The position numbers and the translations under genes are program-made. Under the pieces are notes generated by a model. That model had not been told where the DNA came from. It did no database searches and worked only from the letters and a program-made list of their open reading frames with translations. Of a DNA stretch of 64,000 nt, positions 34,155 to 41,909 are shown in pieces. The stretch is from Mucilaginibacter_A sp041088075 (lineage in GTDB: Bacteria; Bacteroidota; Bacteroidia; Sphingobacteriales; Sphingobacteriaceae). The stretch covers positions 62,001 to 126,000 of the forward strand of contig NZ_JBGCVY010000058.1 of NCBI RefSeq assembly GCF_041088075.1. The letters are read 5' to 3'. Each line of letters begins with the position of its first letter. Position 1 is the stretch's first letter.

Positions 34155-34616
34155 ATGAAAATAGCCCTTTTCCCAGGTTCGTTTGATCCGGTTACCAAAG
34201 CACACGTTGATATTTTGCAGCGTTCCATCAGCTTGTTTGATAAAGTCTATATTGGCATCGGTTTAAACAGCACGAAAAAACCTTTTATCGCACCCGAAAA
34301 ACGCGAGCAAATGCTGAAAGCTGTTTTTGCAGAAGAACCAAAGGTTGAAGTGATTGCGTATGAAGGTTTAACAGTTGCCTTTTGCAAACAAATTGGTGCC
34401 AGTTACATGATCCGCGGAATCCGTACCGTTTCTGATTTTGAGTACGAAAAAGCGATTGCACAAATGAACCACGCCCTGGAACCCGAAATTGAAAGCATCT
34501 TTATTGTGAGCAAACCGGGTTATTCTTCCATCAGCTCCACTATTGTACGCGAAATTTTAAAATACAACGGCGATGTCAGCCAGTTTATCCCTAAAGCTGC
34601 GCTTCCTTTTCTTTGA
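34155..34616 (+). CDS. coaD: Pantetheine-phosphate adenylyltransferase
   Basis: A 153-residue nucleotidyltransferase catalysing the fourth step of CoA synthesis, 4'-phosphopantetheine plus ATP to dephospho-CoA. The diagnostic motifs are FPGSFDPVTKAHVDIL (with the catalytic histidine), RGIRTVSDFEYE and YSSISSTIVRE. Its length is normal. Its last 26 bases overlap the 3' end of the convergent Nudix gene, so the two transcripts must overlap. Confidence 0.95.
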   Translation: MKIALFPGSFDPVTKAHVDILQRSISLFDKVYIGIGLNSTKKPFIAPEKREQMLKAVFAEEPKVEVIAYEGLTVAFCKQIGASYMIRGIRTVSDFEYEKAIAQMNHALEPEIESIFIVSKPGYSSISSTIVREILKYNGDVSQFIPKAALPFL

Positions 34617-35232
34617 TCAAACCCATCGTATCCAAAACATCTAAAATAGAAGGATAAGTGTTTTCGGCAAGGATTGAAAATTTTTCGCGCGTAAACCAGC
34701 AGGCTTTGGTAATGCCTTCTTCCTTTTGCGGTTTCAGTTTATCTTGTCCTTCGGCCTTCATGCGGTACCAATGTGTTTTTTTCAGCGCCAGTTCGTCGTT
34801 GCGCTGCCGGTAAACGTGGTAGGTTTTGCAAATTTTCCGTCCTGTTTTTTTTACTTTGATGCCGCATTCTTCCTCCACTTCGCGCACGGCAGCTTTTTGG
34901 GTTTTTTCGCCTTCTTCAATTTTTCCTTTTGGCAAATCCCACAAACCGTTCCTAAAAATAACCAGGTATTCTTTGCGTTCGTTTTTCACCAAACCACCGG
35001 CCGCCTCAATTAAACGGATACTTTTAGACAGTTTCCTCAACGTTGTTTTGGCATTTTTGCACAAGTACAAAAAAGTTTGCTTGCCATCGGGTTTAGAAAC
35101 TGATTGGTAGATCAGGTTCAGGTCGGGTTTTTCCACGTTCAGTTCCTGATAGTTTTGTAAACCTTTTGGCACCGCTTCGGCAACCACCAAATGCTTGTCG
35201 TTGATGTAAATATGGTAGCTTGTGTTTTGCAT
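34591..35232 (-). CDS. Nudix hydrolase
   Basis: A 213-residue protein with an N-terminal region of about 90 residues and a C-terminal Nudix domain. The Nudix box is seen as GKIEEGEKTQKAAVREVEEE followed by CGI, with LWDLPKG before it. Nudix enzymes hydrolyse nucleoside diphosphates linked to another group; the substrate is not predictable here. The start at 35232 (MQNTSYHIYIND) is chosen, since the open frame beyond it contains the motif copy at 35309 and is not gene-like. It converges on coaD with a 26-base overlap. Confidence 0.82.
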   Translation of the reverse strand: MQNTSYHIYINDKHLVVAEAVPKGLQNYQELNVEKPDLNLIYQSVSKPDGKQTFLYLCKNAKTTLRKLSKSIRLIEAAGGLVKNERKEYLVIFRNGLWDLPKGKIEEGEKTQKAAVREVEEECGIKVKKTGRKICKTYHVYRQRNDELALKKTHWYRMKAEGQDKLKPQKEEGITKACWFTREKFSILAENTYPSILDVLDTMGLIKEKEAQL

Positions 35233-35425
35233 AAAATCTTTCCCAACAGTTTTCTGATCAGTATTTTTTGGTTTTTTCATCTGCCAAAAACAACACCAAT
35301 TTTTAGTGGATAAAAGAAGCATGCACTTCAAACCCCCTTAAAAACCTTCGCCAAATAACGGAATAAATTTTACCGGCAAAAATATTTTTGAGGGCAGGTT
35401 TAAATTTCTATCGTAAAAATATTTG

Positions 35426-35518
35426 ATGCTTCTTTTATGCCCATAAATTTTGTGCCCATCATTATTACGGAACAAAAACCACAAAGTAACAATGATTTTT
35501 AGGCGGTAAAAGAAGCAT
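35426..35518. repeat. Inverted pair of the dispersed motif
   Basis: ATGCTTCTTTTATG (35426-35439) with CCCATAAATTTTG faces CAATGATTTTTAGGC and GGTAAAAGAAGCAT (35505-35518). The unit is 93 bases, the same length as the pair at 40111. Confidence 0.72.
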
Positions 35519-35572
35519 CGAAAATATTTAAACAAAATTGGCATTGATAAAAAAAATGCAAAAACTAAAAAA

Positions 35573-35609
35573 GCTTGCACCCATTGGATTTGATCCAACA
35601 GGCACAAGC
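35573..35609 (-). terminator. Rho-independent terminator of the 56-residue gene
   Basis: On the minus strand GCTTGTGCCTGTTGGAT pairs with ATCCAATGGGTGCAAGC around a short CAA loop and is followed by TTTTTTAG. It lies 31 bases after the stop of the small gene. Confidence 0.75.
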
Positions 35610-35639
35610 CTTACCTATAATCAGAAATAATTTGATAAA

Positions 35640-35810
35640 TTACATCAGCATCGGCAGCGCACTAAAAATAGTGCTGTAGTTTTCTATCGCAACTTCCAAC
35701 TCAGCTTTAATATTGCTTGTTTCGCGGTGCTCGGATTCGGCCATGCTCAACAAACTGTTTTTTTCTTCGATATCCTGGCTTAATTTCTTTAATAATGATT
35801 GAATTTCCAT
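35640..35810 (-). CDS. Small helical protein, hypothetical
   Basis: A 56-residue protein (MEIQSLLKKLSQDIEEKNSL, then AESEHRETSNIKAELEVAIE) predicted to be almost entirely alpha-helical and amphipathic, ending in SALPMLM. It is too short for usual gene callers. Support comes from its codon pattern, a clean ATG at 35810 and a strong hairpin terminator placed just after the stop. No family is recognised; a coiled-coil adaptor role would be guesswork. Confidence 0.6.
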   Translation of the reverse strand: MEIQSLLKKLSQDIEEKNSLLSMAESEHRETSNIKAELEVAIENYSTIFSALPMLM

Positions 35811-36168
35811 GTCGTTTTAGTTTTGTTAACGCCTTTTACGAACGCTTCGTTATCAGGGTTACTGCTGTTGTTAAAAAAGTTATTAACAAATTGTACACAT
35901 TAAAAATTAACGAAATCTTGCAGAAGGCAGATTTTTAAAAAATAAAAAAAGCAGTTTAACAATTATTTGATGCGGGGAAGTTGCGTTAAAACCTTTAAGA
36001 TTTTTATCTTTGTTAAGCTGCGCCGACATTTAAAAAGCAGATGCCAGTCCGACAATTGATAGATAAATATGATTAAACCTTCCTGCCGGAAAGCAAATTC
36101 TCCGGAAATTGAATGCTACAATTTCAACAAAAAGCGTAACTGTTTTTTTAACCTGAAAACCGGCAGCC
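35811..36168. other. pyrE upstream region
   Basis: This 358-base gap separates the small minus-strand gene from pyrE. It contains a Bacteroidota-type promoter (35981-36012) and a long leader of about 150 bases with a 35-codon open frame (36069-36176) whose stop overlaps the pyrE start. Nothing else is recognised. Confidence 0.5.
35981..36012 (+). promoter_or_regulatory. Bacteroidota sigma-A promoter for pyrE
   Basis: TTG at 35981-35983 is separated by 21 bases from TATCTTTG (36005-36012), matching the TTTG-N19-21-TAnnTTTG consensus of Bacteroidota primary sigma promoters. Transcription would start near 36019. Confidence 0.55.
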
Positions 36169-36810
36169 ATGTTTGATAAATCAGAGGTTGCACAGCAGGT
36201 TGCAGAATTTTTGTTACAGATCAAAGCCATTAAACTACAGCCCGACAAACCTTTTACCTGGGCATCCGGCTGGAAATCACCTATTTATTGTGATAATCGT
36301 TTAACGCTTTCGCACCCTGCCATCCGCACTTATATCCGCCAGCAAATGGTGGCCATGATTCAGGAAGAGTTTGGTGCCGTCAGTTGTATTGCAGGCGTGG
36401 CTACGGCCGGTATCCCGCAAGGTGTTTTAATTGCCCAGGAACTGGGGATGCCGTTTTTATACGTTCGCTCGAAACCAAAAGAACACGGGACGGGGAATTT
36501 GGTGGAAGGCGAACTGCACCGCGGCCAGCGCATTGTGGTGGTGGAAGATTTGATTTCGACCGGTAAAAGCAGTTTGCAAGCGGTAGAAGCTTTGCGTGCA
36601 GCCGGTGGCGATGTTGCAGGTTTGGCTGCAATTTTTACTTACGGTTTGGACGAAGCGACCGAAAACTTTAAAAATGCGCGTTGCCGTTTCGCTACTTTGT
36701 CCAACTATGCGGCTTTAATTAAATATGCGGCTGCCCATCAATACATCAACGAAAATCAAATTGCGGTTTTACAACAATGGCGCGAAAACCCTGTTGATTG
36801 GGGAAAATGA
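36169..36810 (+). CDS. pyrE: Orotate phosphoribosyltransferase
   Basis: A 213-residue phosphoribosyltransferase that joins orotate to PRPP in pyrimidine synthesis. The PRPP-binding motif VVVEDLISTGKSS is clear, as are WASGWKSPIYCDNRLTLS, GVATAGIPQG and the loop YVRSKPKEHGTGNLVEG. Length and order are normal. The ATG at 36169 overlaps the stop of a short leader frame, so translation may be coupled. Confidence 0.95.
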   Translation: MFDKSEVAQQVAEFLLQIKAIKLQPDKPFTWASGWKSPIYCDNRLTLSHPAIRTYIRQQMVAMIQEEFGAVSCIAGVATAGIPQGVLIAQELGMPFLYVRSKPKEHGTGNLVEGELHRGQRIVVVEDLISTGKSSLQAVEALRAAGGDVAGLAAIFTYGLDEATENFKNARCRFATLSNYAALIKYAAAHQYINENQIAVLQQWRENPVDWGK

Positions 36811-36833
36811 ATTGTTAAGATCAATGTTTTGTT

Positions 36834-37232
36834 ATGACCACGATTGAAAGTAAAGTTACTGTTGATGCACCTGCGGCATCCGTTTACCAGTTTTTGGCAG
36901 ATTTGAACAACCACCGCCAATTGATGCCCGAAAATATTACCGATTGGAAATCAACCAAAGACGAAGCCCGTTTTAATATTCAAAATATGGCGAAGCTGGT
37001 TTTGGAGATCACCAACCGCAGCCCAAATTCTGAAATTTTGATTGCTGCGATCGAAAATCCGCCTTTTCCCTTACAGTTAAAATGGGAATTACAAGAAGCC
37101 GGAACGCAAACTCACGCTTCATTTACCATTGCTGCCGAACTGAACATGATGATGAAAATGCTGGCAGGCGGCCAATTGCAAAAACTGGCCGATTATGAAA
37201 CCGAGAGGTTAAAGGCGTTGGTAAAGGTGTAA
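36834..37232 (+). CDS. SRPBCC/START-like domain protein
   Basis: A 132-residue protein of the SRPBCC (Bet v1/polyketide cyclase-like) fold: it begins with TIESKVTVDAPAASVYQFLA, the usual first strand and helix, and ends with a long helix after FTIAAELNMMMKM. Such proteins bind hydrophobic ligands in a helix-grip cavity. It sits 23 bases after pyrE and is probably co-transcribed. No ligand can be inferred. Confidence 0.78.
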   Translation: MTTIESKVTVDAPAASVYQFLADLNNHRQLMPENITDWKSTKDEARFNIQNMAKLVLEITNRSPNSEILIAAIENPPFPLQLKWELQEAGTQTHASFTIAAELNMMMKMLAGGQLQKLADYETERLKALVKV

Positions 37233-37300
37233 TAACACCAGCTACGAATCGCCTGGAGCCTTAAATTTTCATAATTTTATGGTTGATTTTCAGGAAAACG

Positions 37301-38149
37301 ATGAAAGCGAAATACATAAACCCTTATACAGATTTCGGTTTTAAGAAAATATTCGGTGAAGAAGCGAGTAAACCTTTGCTCATTGATTTTTTGAACGCAC
37401 TTTTGCCCGAACAAAATGAAATAATTGACCTGACGTTTAAAAATACAGAACAGCTTGGGCAAACGGATTTCGACCGAAAAGCGATTTACGATATTTACTG
37501 CGAAAACGATAAAGGCGAAAAGTTTATCGTAGAACTTCAAAAAGCAAAACAAAATTATTTTAGGGAAAGAACAATTTATTATTCAACATTCCCCATCCGG
37601 GAACAAGCTGAGAAAGGGGAATGGAACTACAACCTGAAAGCCGTATATTGTATCGGTATTTTAGATTTTACTTTTGATGATTATGAAACAGAACCGGAAC
37701 GCAATGAAGTGCTTCATGTCATCAAATTAAAAAACCAGAACGGTAAAATCTTTTATAATAAGCTGACTTATCTATACCTGGAGATGCCCAACTTTACAAA
37801 ACAGGAAAATGAACTGGAAACGCGTTTGGATAAATGGCTCTATTTCATTAAAAACTTAGAGGATTTTCAGCAAATACCAACTATATTTAAAGATGATGTA
37901 TTCACTAAAGCTTTTGAGAAAGCAGAACTTGCCAACATGAAACAAGATGAACTGGACAAATACGAAACAAGCCTGAAAGTTTTTAGGGACAATAAAGCAA
38001 CTTACGATTATGCCAAACAAACAGCTTACAATGAAGGCAAAATCGAAGGCAAAATCGAGATTGCAAAATCTGCTAAACTGATGGGGCTTTCTGTTACAGA
38101 CATTGCTAAACTGACCGGCCTATCAGAAGAAGAGATAAGCAGGTTGTAA
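37301..38149 (+). CDS. Rpn-family PD-(D/E)XK nuclease (recombination-promoting/transposase-like)
   Basis: A 282-residue protein of the Rpn/PD-(D/E)XK transposase-like family (PF12784 type). It starts YINPYTDFGFKKIFGEEASK, has the putative nuclease core D in KAIYDIYCEND and E-x-Q in FIVELQKAKQ, and ends with a repeat-rich helix (NEGKIEGKIEIAKSAKLMGL) then a small LTGLSEEEIS motif. E. coli RpnA promotes RecA-independent recombination, but most members are uncharacterised and act singly. The TAA stop (38147-38149) overlaps a dispersed motif copy (38149-38162). Confidence 0.85.
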   Translation: MKAKYINPYTDFGFKKIFGEEASKPLLIDFLNALLPEQNEIIDLTFKNTEQLGQTDFDRKAIYDIYCENDKGEKFIVELQKAKQNYFRERTIYYSTFPIREQAEKGEWNYNLKAVYCIGILDFTFDDYETEPERNEVLHVIKLKNQNGKIFYNKLTYLYLEMPNFTKQENELETRLDKWLYFIKNLEDFQQIPTIFKDDVFTKAFEKAELANMKQDELDKYETSLKVFRDNKATYDYAKQTAYNEGKIEGKIEIAKSAKLMGLSVTDIAKLTGLSEEEISRL

Positions 38150-38281
38150 TGCTTCTTTTATAGGTATAAAATCTATTTTATCAATTAATCTTTATAGTGT
38201 AACAGGATTGCAAGTTTTCCTATTGCTAAATATTAAAAAGCTTTTTCCTGCGTATATCTTTACAAATATAAATCTGCCACT

Positions 38282-38959
38282 ATGAAAATCGCTCCTAATA
38301 TGCTAAACCTTATTTTTGCCGCTTTGCTGTTTGCTTCCTGCGGACAAGCTTCTTCTTCTAATTTAACGGCTGCTGGTCTCCCCGGAAAAGACGGCGTTCG
38401 GAAAATAAACCTGGTGGCGCCAAAAGGCAAAGCCATTGCCGCTTTTGCCGAAGGTTGTTTTTGGTGTTCTGAAGAAATTTTTGAAGATGTGGCCGGGGTA
38501 GATTCTGTCATTTCGGGTTATTCCGGCGGAAACGTACCAAACCCAACTTACGAAAAAGTAAGTACCGGCACCACGGGTTACGCTGAATCGGTTTTGGTTT
38601 ATTACAATCCGGCAAAAGTTTCTTATGCCGAACTGCTTAAAGTTTTTTATGCTTCGCACGATGCAACAACCTTGAACAAACAAGGCCCGGACGAAGGCAC
38701 GCAATACCGTTCGGTTGTATTTTATGCTAATTCAACAGAAAAATCCATGGCCGAAACTGCCAAAACAAATGCCTTAAAATCAGGGATGTTCCAGCGTGCC
38801 ATCGTTACCCAGATTTCTCCTTTAACTGCTTTTTACCGCGCCGAAGAATACCACCAAAATTATGCAAAACACAACGGCGATAACCCGTATATCCAAAATG
38901 TATCAGAACAACGTTTTCAGCAATTTAAGAAAACTTACAAAGGCAAGCTGAAACAATAA
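38282..38959 (+). CDS. msrA: Peptide methionine sulfoxide reductase A, lipoprotein
   Basis: A 225-residue MsrA that reduces methionine-S-sulfoxide in oxidised proteins. The active-site motif GCFWC is present (AEGCFWCSEEIFEDVAGV), followed by GYSGG, TGYAESV, TLNKQGPDEGTQYRS and YHQNYAKHN. An N-terminal lipoprotein signal (IFAALLFASC, lipid-modified C20) places it in the envelope, where it would repair periplasmic proteins. A strong terminator made of sister-motif arms follows at 38990. Confidence 0.94.
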   Translation: MKIAPNMLNLIFAALLFASCGQASSSNLTAAGLPGKDGVRKINLVAPKGKAIAAFAEGCFWCSEEIFEDVAGVDSVISGYSGGNVPNPTYEKVSTGTTGYAESVLVYYNPAKVSYAELLKVFYASHDATTLNKQGPDEGTQYRSVVFYANSTEKSMAETAKTNALKSGMFQRAIVTQISPLTAFYRAEEYHQNYAKHNGDNPYIQNVSEQRFQQFKKTYKGKLKQ

Positions 38960-38989
38960 ACCGCCGCTCTTTGCATTTTGATTTTTTTT

Positions 38990-39036
38990 AGCCTTGATAC
39001 TGTTTTTATGCCGATAAAAACAGTATCAAGGCTTTT
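38990..39036. terminator. Terminator built from an inverted pair of the sister motif
   Basis: AGCCTTGATACTGTTTTTAT and its exact inverse ATAAAAACAGTATCAAGGCT enclose a four-base GCCG loop, followed by TTTTT. The arms contain ATACTGTTTTTATG and GATAAAAACAGTAT, the AC variant of the dispersed motif. It ends the msrA transcript. Confidence 0.85.
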
Positions 39037-39047
39037 TACAGCAAACA

Positions 39048-39055
39048 TAATTTTG
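39048..39055 (+). promoter_or_regulatory. Possible -7 element for the glycosyltransferase gene
   Basis: TAATTTTG matches TAnnTTTG exactly and lies 33 bases before the ATG, just after the terminator. A clear TTG at the -33 position is not seen. Confidence 0.35.
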
Positions 39056-39087
39056 TCAAAAAGGTTAACCAGGCAATTATAACCCCT

Positions 39088-40065
39088 ATGCTTTCTGCAC
39101 ATCCAATCCAAAAAATCGTTGTTTTCCGGGCCTTGCAATTAGGCGATTTGCTATGTTCGATCCCGGCTTTTCGTGCTTTGCGCACCACTTATCCTGATGC
39201 GCAAATTACTTTAGTCGGTTTGCCCTGGGCCGATAGTTTGGTAACGCGTTTCCCGGATTATTTTGATGCTTTTATTGCTTTTCCAGGTTATCCGGGTTTA
39301 CCGGAGCAGGAAATTTTCCCTGAAAAAATAACTGCTTTTTTGCAGGAAATCCAGCAGCAAAAATTTGATTTGGCCTTGCAGATGCAGGGGAACGGTTCTA
39401 TCGTAAACCCTTTGGTAGAGTTGTTTGGCGCTTTTTATACCGCCGGTTTTTATCGGGAAGAAGATTATCGCCCAAGCCCTTTGTTCCTAAAATATCCGGA
39501 AGGCATTCCCGAAATCCAACGCCATTTGCTACTGATGAACCATTTAGGCATTCCTGCTGTTGGAACGGAACTTGAATTCCCGTTAAACAGCTATGATTAT
39601 GATGCTTTCGACCAGTTAAATTTACAGATCATTCCACAGAAATACGTTTGCATCCATCCCGGTTCCCGCAGTGTTGAGCGGCAATGGCCTACTGCTTATT
39701 TTGCCGCACTGGCCGATTATTGCCAAGAGCAGGGATTTGATGTCGTGATTACCGGAACCGAGGATGAAGCCCACCTGGCCGAAGAAGTGATGCAAAAAAT
39801 GCAACACGAAGCCTATAACCTTACCGGAAAAACCACTTTGGGCGCAGTGGCGGTTTTGATAAAACATTCCTTTGCTTTGATTTCAAATTGCACCGGCGTT
39901 TCGCACATTGCCGCTGCTTATGGTACGCCAAGTGTAGTCATCAGTTTGCATGGCGAACCGGAACGCTGGTCGCCATTAGACCAAATGAAACACCGAACCA
40001 TTGATTGGAGCACCACGCCAAACTTTAATTTGGTAATGGAGCGTTTGGTAGAAGTTGTTGCTTAA
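39088..40065 (+). CDS. Glycosyltransferase family 9 (LPS heptosyltransferase-like)
   Basis: A 325-residue GT-B glycosyltransferase. It has the nucleotide-sugar site HPGSRSVERQWP (about 190-201) and the acceptor-side SNCTGVSHIAAAYGTPSVV typical of family 9, which transfers heptose in LPS core synthesis; VFRALQLGDLLCSIPAFRAL is the usual N-terminal segment. In Bacteroidota the donor may be another sugar. No other LPS gene is adjacent. Confidence 0.85.
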   Translation: MLSAHPIQKIVVFRALQLGDLLCSIPAFRALRTTYPDAQITLVGLPWADSLVTRFPDYFDAFIAFPGYPGLPEQEIFPEKITAFLQEIQQQKFDLALQMQGNGSIVNPLVELFGAFYTAGFYREEDYRPSPLFLKYPEGIPEIQRHLLLMNHLGIPAVGTELEFPLNSYDYDAFDQLNLQIIPQKYVCIHPGSRSVERQWPTAYFAALADYCQEQGFDVVITGTEDEAHLAEEVMQKMQHEAYNLTGKTTLGAVAVLIKHSFALISNCTGVSHIAAAYGTPSVVISLHGEPERWSPLDQMKHRTIDWSTTPNFNLVMERLVEVVA

Positions 40066-40110
40066 ACAGCTAAAGTTGTTTAAACTTTTTTCGGGCCTTT
40101 TTTTTGGCTG

Positions 40111-40203
40111 ATGCTTCTTTTACCCTATAAAAATTGATTTTTGCATCGGCCTAAACCAATCAAAACAAATTGCCCACCAATTTTATATGGGTAAAAGAAG
40201 CAT
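40111..40203. repeat. Inverted pair of the dispersed motif
   Basis: ATGCTTCTTTTACC (40111-40124) with CTATAAAAATTGA faces CACCAATTTTATATG and GGTAAAAGAAGCAT (40190-40203). It is 93 bases, lies between a plus-strand gene end and a minus-strand gene end, and has the AAAAATTG inner block on both sides. Confidence 0.75.
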
Positions 40204-40273
40204 GGTGTAAAGCACAAAAAAATAAATTTAAACACGTTCTCTGTTTGCTGCTAAAACGTACACTTGATTAAAC

Positions 40274-40311
40274 AAAAAAGGCCGCCCTGTTGCTACAAGG
40301 CGGCCTTTTTT
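40274..40311. terminator. Bidirectional terminator
   Basis: AAAAAAGGCCGCC and GGCGGCCTTTTTT enclose a 12-base loop (CTGTTGCTACAA). The A- and T-tracts on both sides allow termination of both the minus-strand Gly/Ser protein and plus-strand read-through. Confidence 0.85.
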
Positions 40312-40330
40312 GGTAAAAAATAACTTGCAG

Positions 40331-40801
40331 TTATTTTCTTGGTGAACCAGAACCAGTTGAGCCTGAACCAGATGTACCGCTGCCAGAACCGGAACCACTG
40401 CCGGAAGTACCTGAACCAGAACCACTGCTTCTGCCGCTTTTGCCTGAACGTGAACCGGATGTACCGCTGCCGGAAGTACCAGAGCCAGACATGCCAGAAC
40501 CTGCACTACCTGAACCCATTGTAGTAGAACCAGAGCCGGAACCAGACATGCCAGAACCTGAACCAGACATACCGGAAGAACCTTTTCTCATTGAGCTTTT
40601 GTGTGATTTGCCCATTTTGGAAGATTTTCCGGAGTGGTGGCTGCCAGATGATTGGGTTTCAGATTGCATACCAGAACCAGAACCTGAAGAGCCAGAACCG
40701 GTAGAAGTGCTGCCAGAACCACTTGTTCCTGTTTGTGCGGATACATCCTGTACCGCCCACATAAACAGGGCTAAAAACATTGCCAAACTTAACTTTTTCA
40801 T
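40331..40801 (-). CDS. Exported Gly/Ser-rich low-complexity protein
   Basis: A 156-residue protein with a signal peptide (LSLAMFLALFMWAVQDVSA) and a mature part made almost only of Gly, Ser, Thr, Met and some basic residues: SGSGSGTSGSGS, MSGSGSGMSGSGSG and a basic patch HHSGKSSKMGKSHKSSMRKG. The DNA consists of short repeats of CCAGAACC-type units, so length is probably variable between strains. It has no fold motif; it may be an unstructured surface or matrix protein. All three other frames are also largely open because of the repeat, but only this one has a signal peptide. Confidence 0.7.
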   Translation of the reverse strand: MKKLSLAMFLALFMWAVQDVSAQTGTSGSGSTSTGSGSSGSGSGMQSETQSSGSHHSGKSSKMGKSHKSSMRKGSSGMSGSGSGMSGSGSGSTTMGSGSAGSGMSGSGTSGSGTSGSRSGKSGRSSGSGSGTSGSGSGSGSGTSGSGSTGSGSPRK

Positions 40802-40974
40802 AATCGTTTAATTTTTTGATTTATTACTCTTACAACAACCATTTATAGTAAGAGGTTTTAAATTTTCTTAATAAAGTAAATTTTTTTATCCCGGATTAAA
40901 TCATGGAAAAATAAGCTTGTTGGGCTTTCGTTTTGATACAGAATTTATACCGGTAAAAGAAGCATCAATGAGGT

Positions 40975-41901
40975 TTAAAGCTTGATGCCCCGTAAAAATT
41001 CATCAACCTTCATCCGTTTTTTGCCTTCCAACTGTACTTCTTTTAGGCTGATAAAACCATCGGTGCAGGCAAATTTTAAAAAAGTTTTGTGATCGGTTAA
41101 AAAAGCACCAGGATAAATTCCGGGATCGGTTTCTTGTTTTTCAGCTAAGAAAACCTTTAAAACCTTGTTGTTCAAATGCGTAAAAGCAGTTGGGTACGGG
41201 CTTAAACCACGGATAAAATCATAAACTTTTTCTACCGGCTGCGCCCAGTTGACCTGGCAATCTTCCTTAAAAATTTTTGGTGCATGTTTTAGTTCGACGG
41301 CTTCTTCATTTCCGGTCAAATCTTTTTGCGAAACCTCTTGGTAATTTCCGCTTTCAATTAACGCTACTGTTTTTACCAGTAGTTTTGCACCGATCTCCAT
41401 CAGTTTATCGTGTACATCACCAGCCGTATCGGTTTCCAAAATGTTGGTTTGATCGGTCAAAATCAAATCGCCGGTATCAATTTCCTGCTTCAAAAAAAAG
41501 GTACTTACGCCAGTTTGCTTTTCGCCATTTATCACCGCCCAATTAATTGGCGCCGCGCCACGGTACTGCGGCAGGAGCGAGGCATGGAGATTGATCGTCC
41601 CTTTTGGCGGCATTTTCCACACAACTTCCGGCAGCATCCTAAAAGCAACCACCACCTGCAAATCGGCTTTAAAACTTTCCAACTCCTGTAAAAATTCCGG
41701 GTTTTTCAATTTTTCGGGCTGAAGTATGGGAAGTTGTTTTTGCAAGGCAAATTCTTTTACCGCCGATTGCTGAATTTGCCTGCCGCGCCCTGCCGGTTTA
41801 TCGGGCGCGGTAACTACGGCAACCACTTCTTGTCCGGCTTGCAGCAAGGCATCCAGCGAAGCCACGGCAAATTCCGGCGTGCCCATAAAAATTATCCTCA
41901 T
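40975..41901 (-). CDS. fmt: Methionyl-tRNA formyltransferase
   Basis: A 308-residue enzyme that formylates initiator Met-tRNA with 10-formyl-THF. It has MRIIFMGTPEFAVASLDALL at the start, the catalytic set NLHASLLPQYRGAAPINWAV (Asn and His) with Asp in EIDTGDLI, and the C-terminal OB-like tRNA-binding domain with VKLEGKKR-type sequence (VQLEGKKRMKVDEFLRG). Its length is normal. It is transcribed together with, and after, the NamZ-like gene, with eight bases between them. Confidence 0.96.
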   Translation of the reverse strand: MRIIFMGTPEFAVASLDALLQAGQEVVAVVTAPDKPAGRGRQIQQSAVKEFALQKQLPILQPEKLKNPEFLQELESFKADLQVVVAFRMLPEVVWKMPPKGTINLHASLLPQYRGAAPINWAVINGEKQTGVSTFFLKQEIDTGDLILTDQTNILETDTAGDVHDKLMEIGAKLLVKTVALIESGNYQEVSQKDLTGNEEAVELKHAPKIFKEDCQVNWAQPVEKVYDFIRGLSPYPTAFTHLNNKVLKVFLAEKQETDPGIYPGAFLTDHKTFLKFACTDGFISLKEVQLEGKKRMKVDEFLRGIKL

Positions 41902-41909
41902 TGGTGTTT

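Larger units (their letters stand above)
35233..35639. other. Intergenic region with motif copies and a terminator
   Basis: It holds a single motif copy (35309-35322, preceded by CACCAATTTTTAGTG), an inverted motif pair (35426-35518) and a minus-strand terminator (35573-35609). No further gene is supported. Confidence 0.6.

Noticed and set aside
37301..38149. The Rpn-type gene as the transposase that spreads the motif
   Set aside because: A motif touches its stop codon, but Rpn proteins are not known to move short hairpins and no other link exists in the window.
38255..38262. TATCTTTA before msrA as a promoter
   Set aside because: It departs from TAnnTTTG at the last base and no TTG lies 19-21 bases upstream.
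40228..40811. Other long open frames across the Gly/Ser gene (Pro/Glu-rich on the plus strand, Val/Ala-rich on the minus strand)
   Set aside because: They arise from the same short DNA repeats; only the 40331-40801 frame has a signal peptide and normal start.
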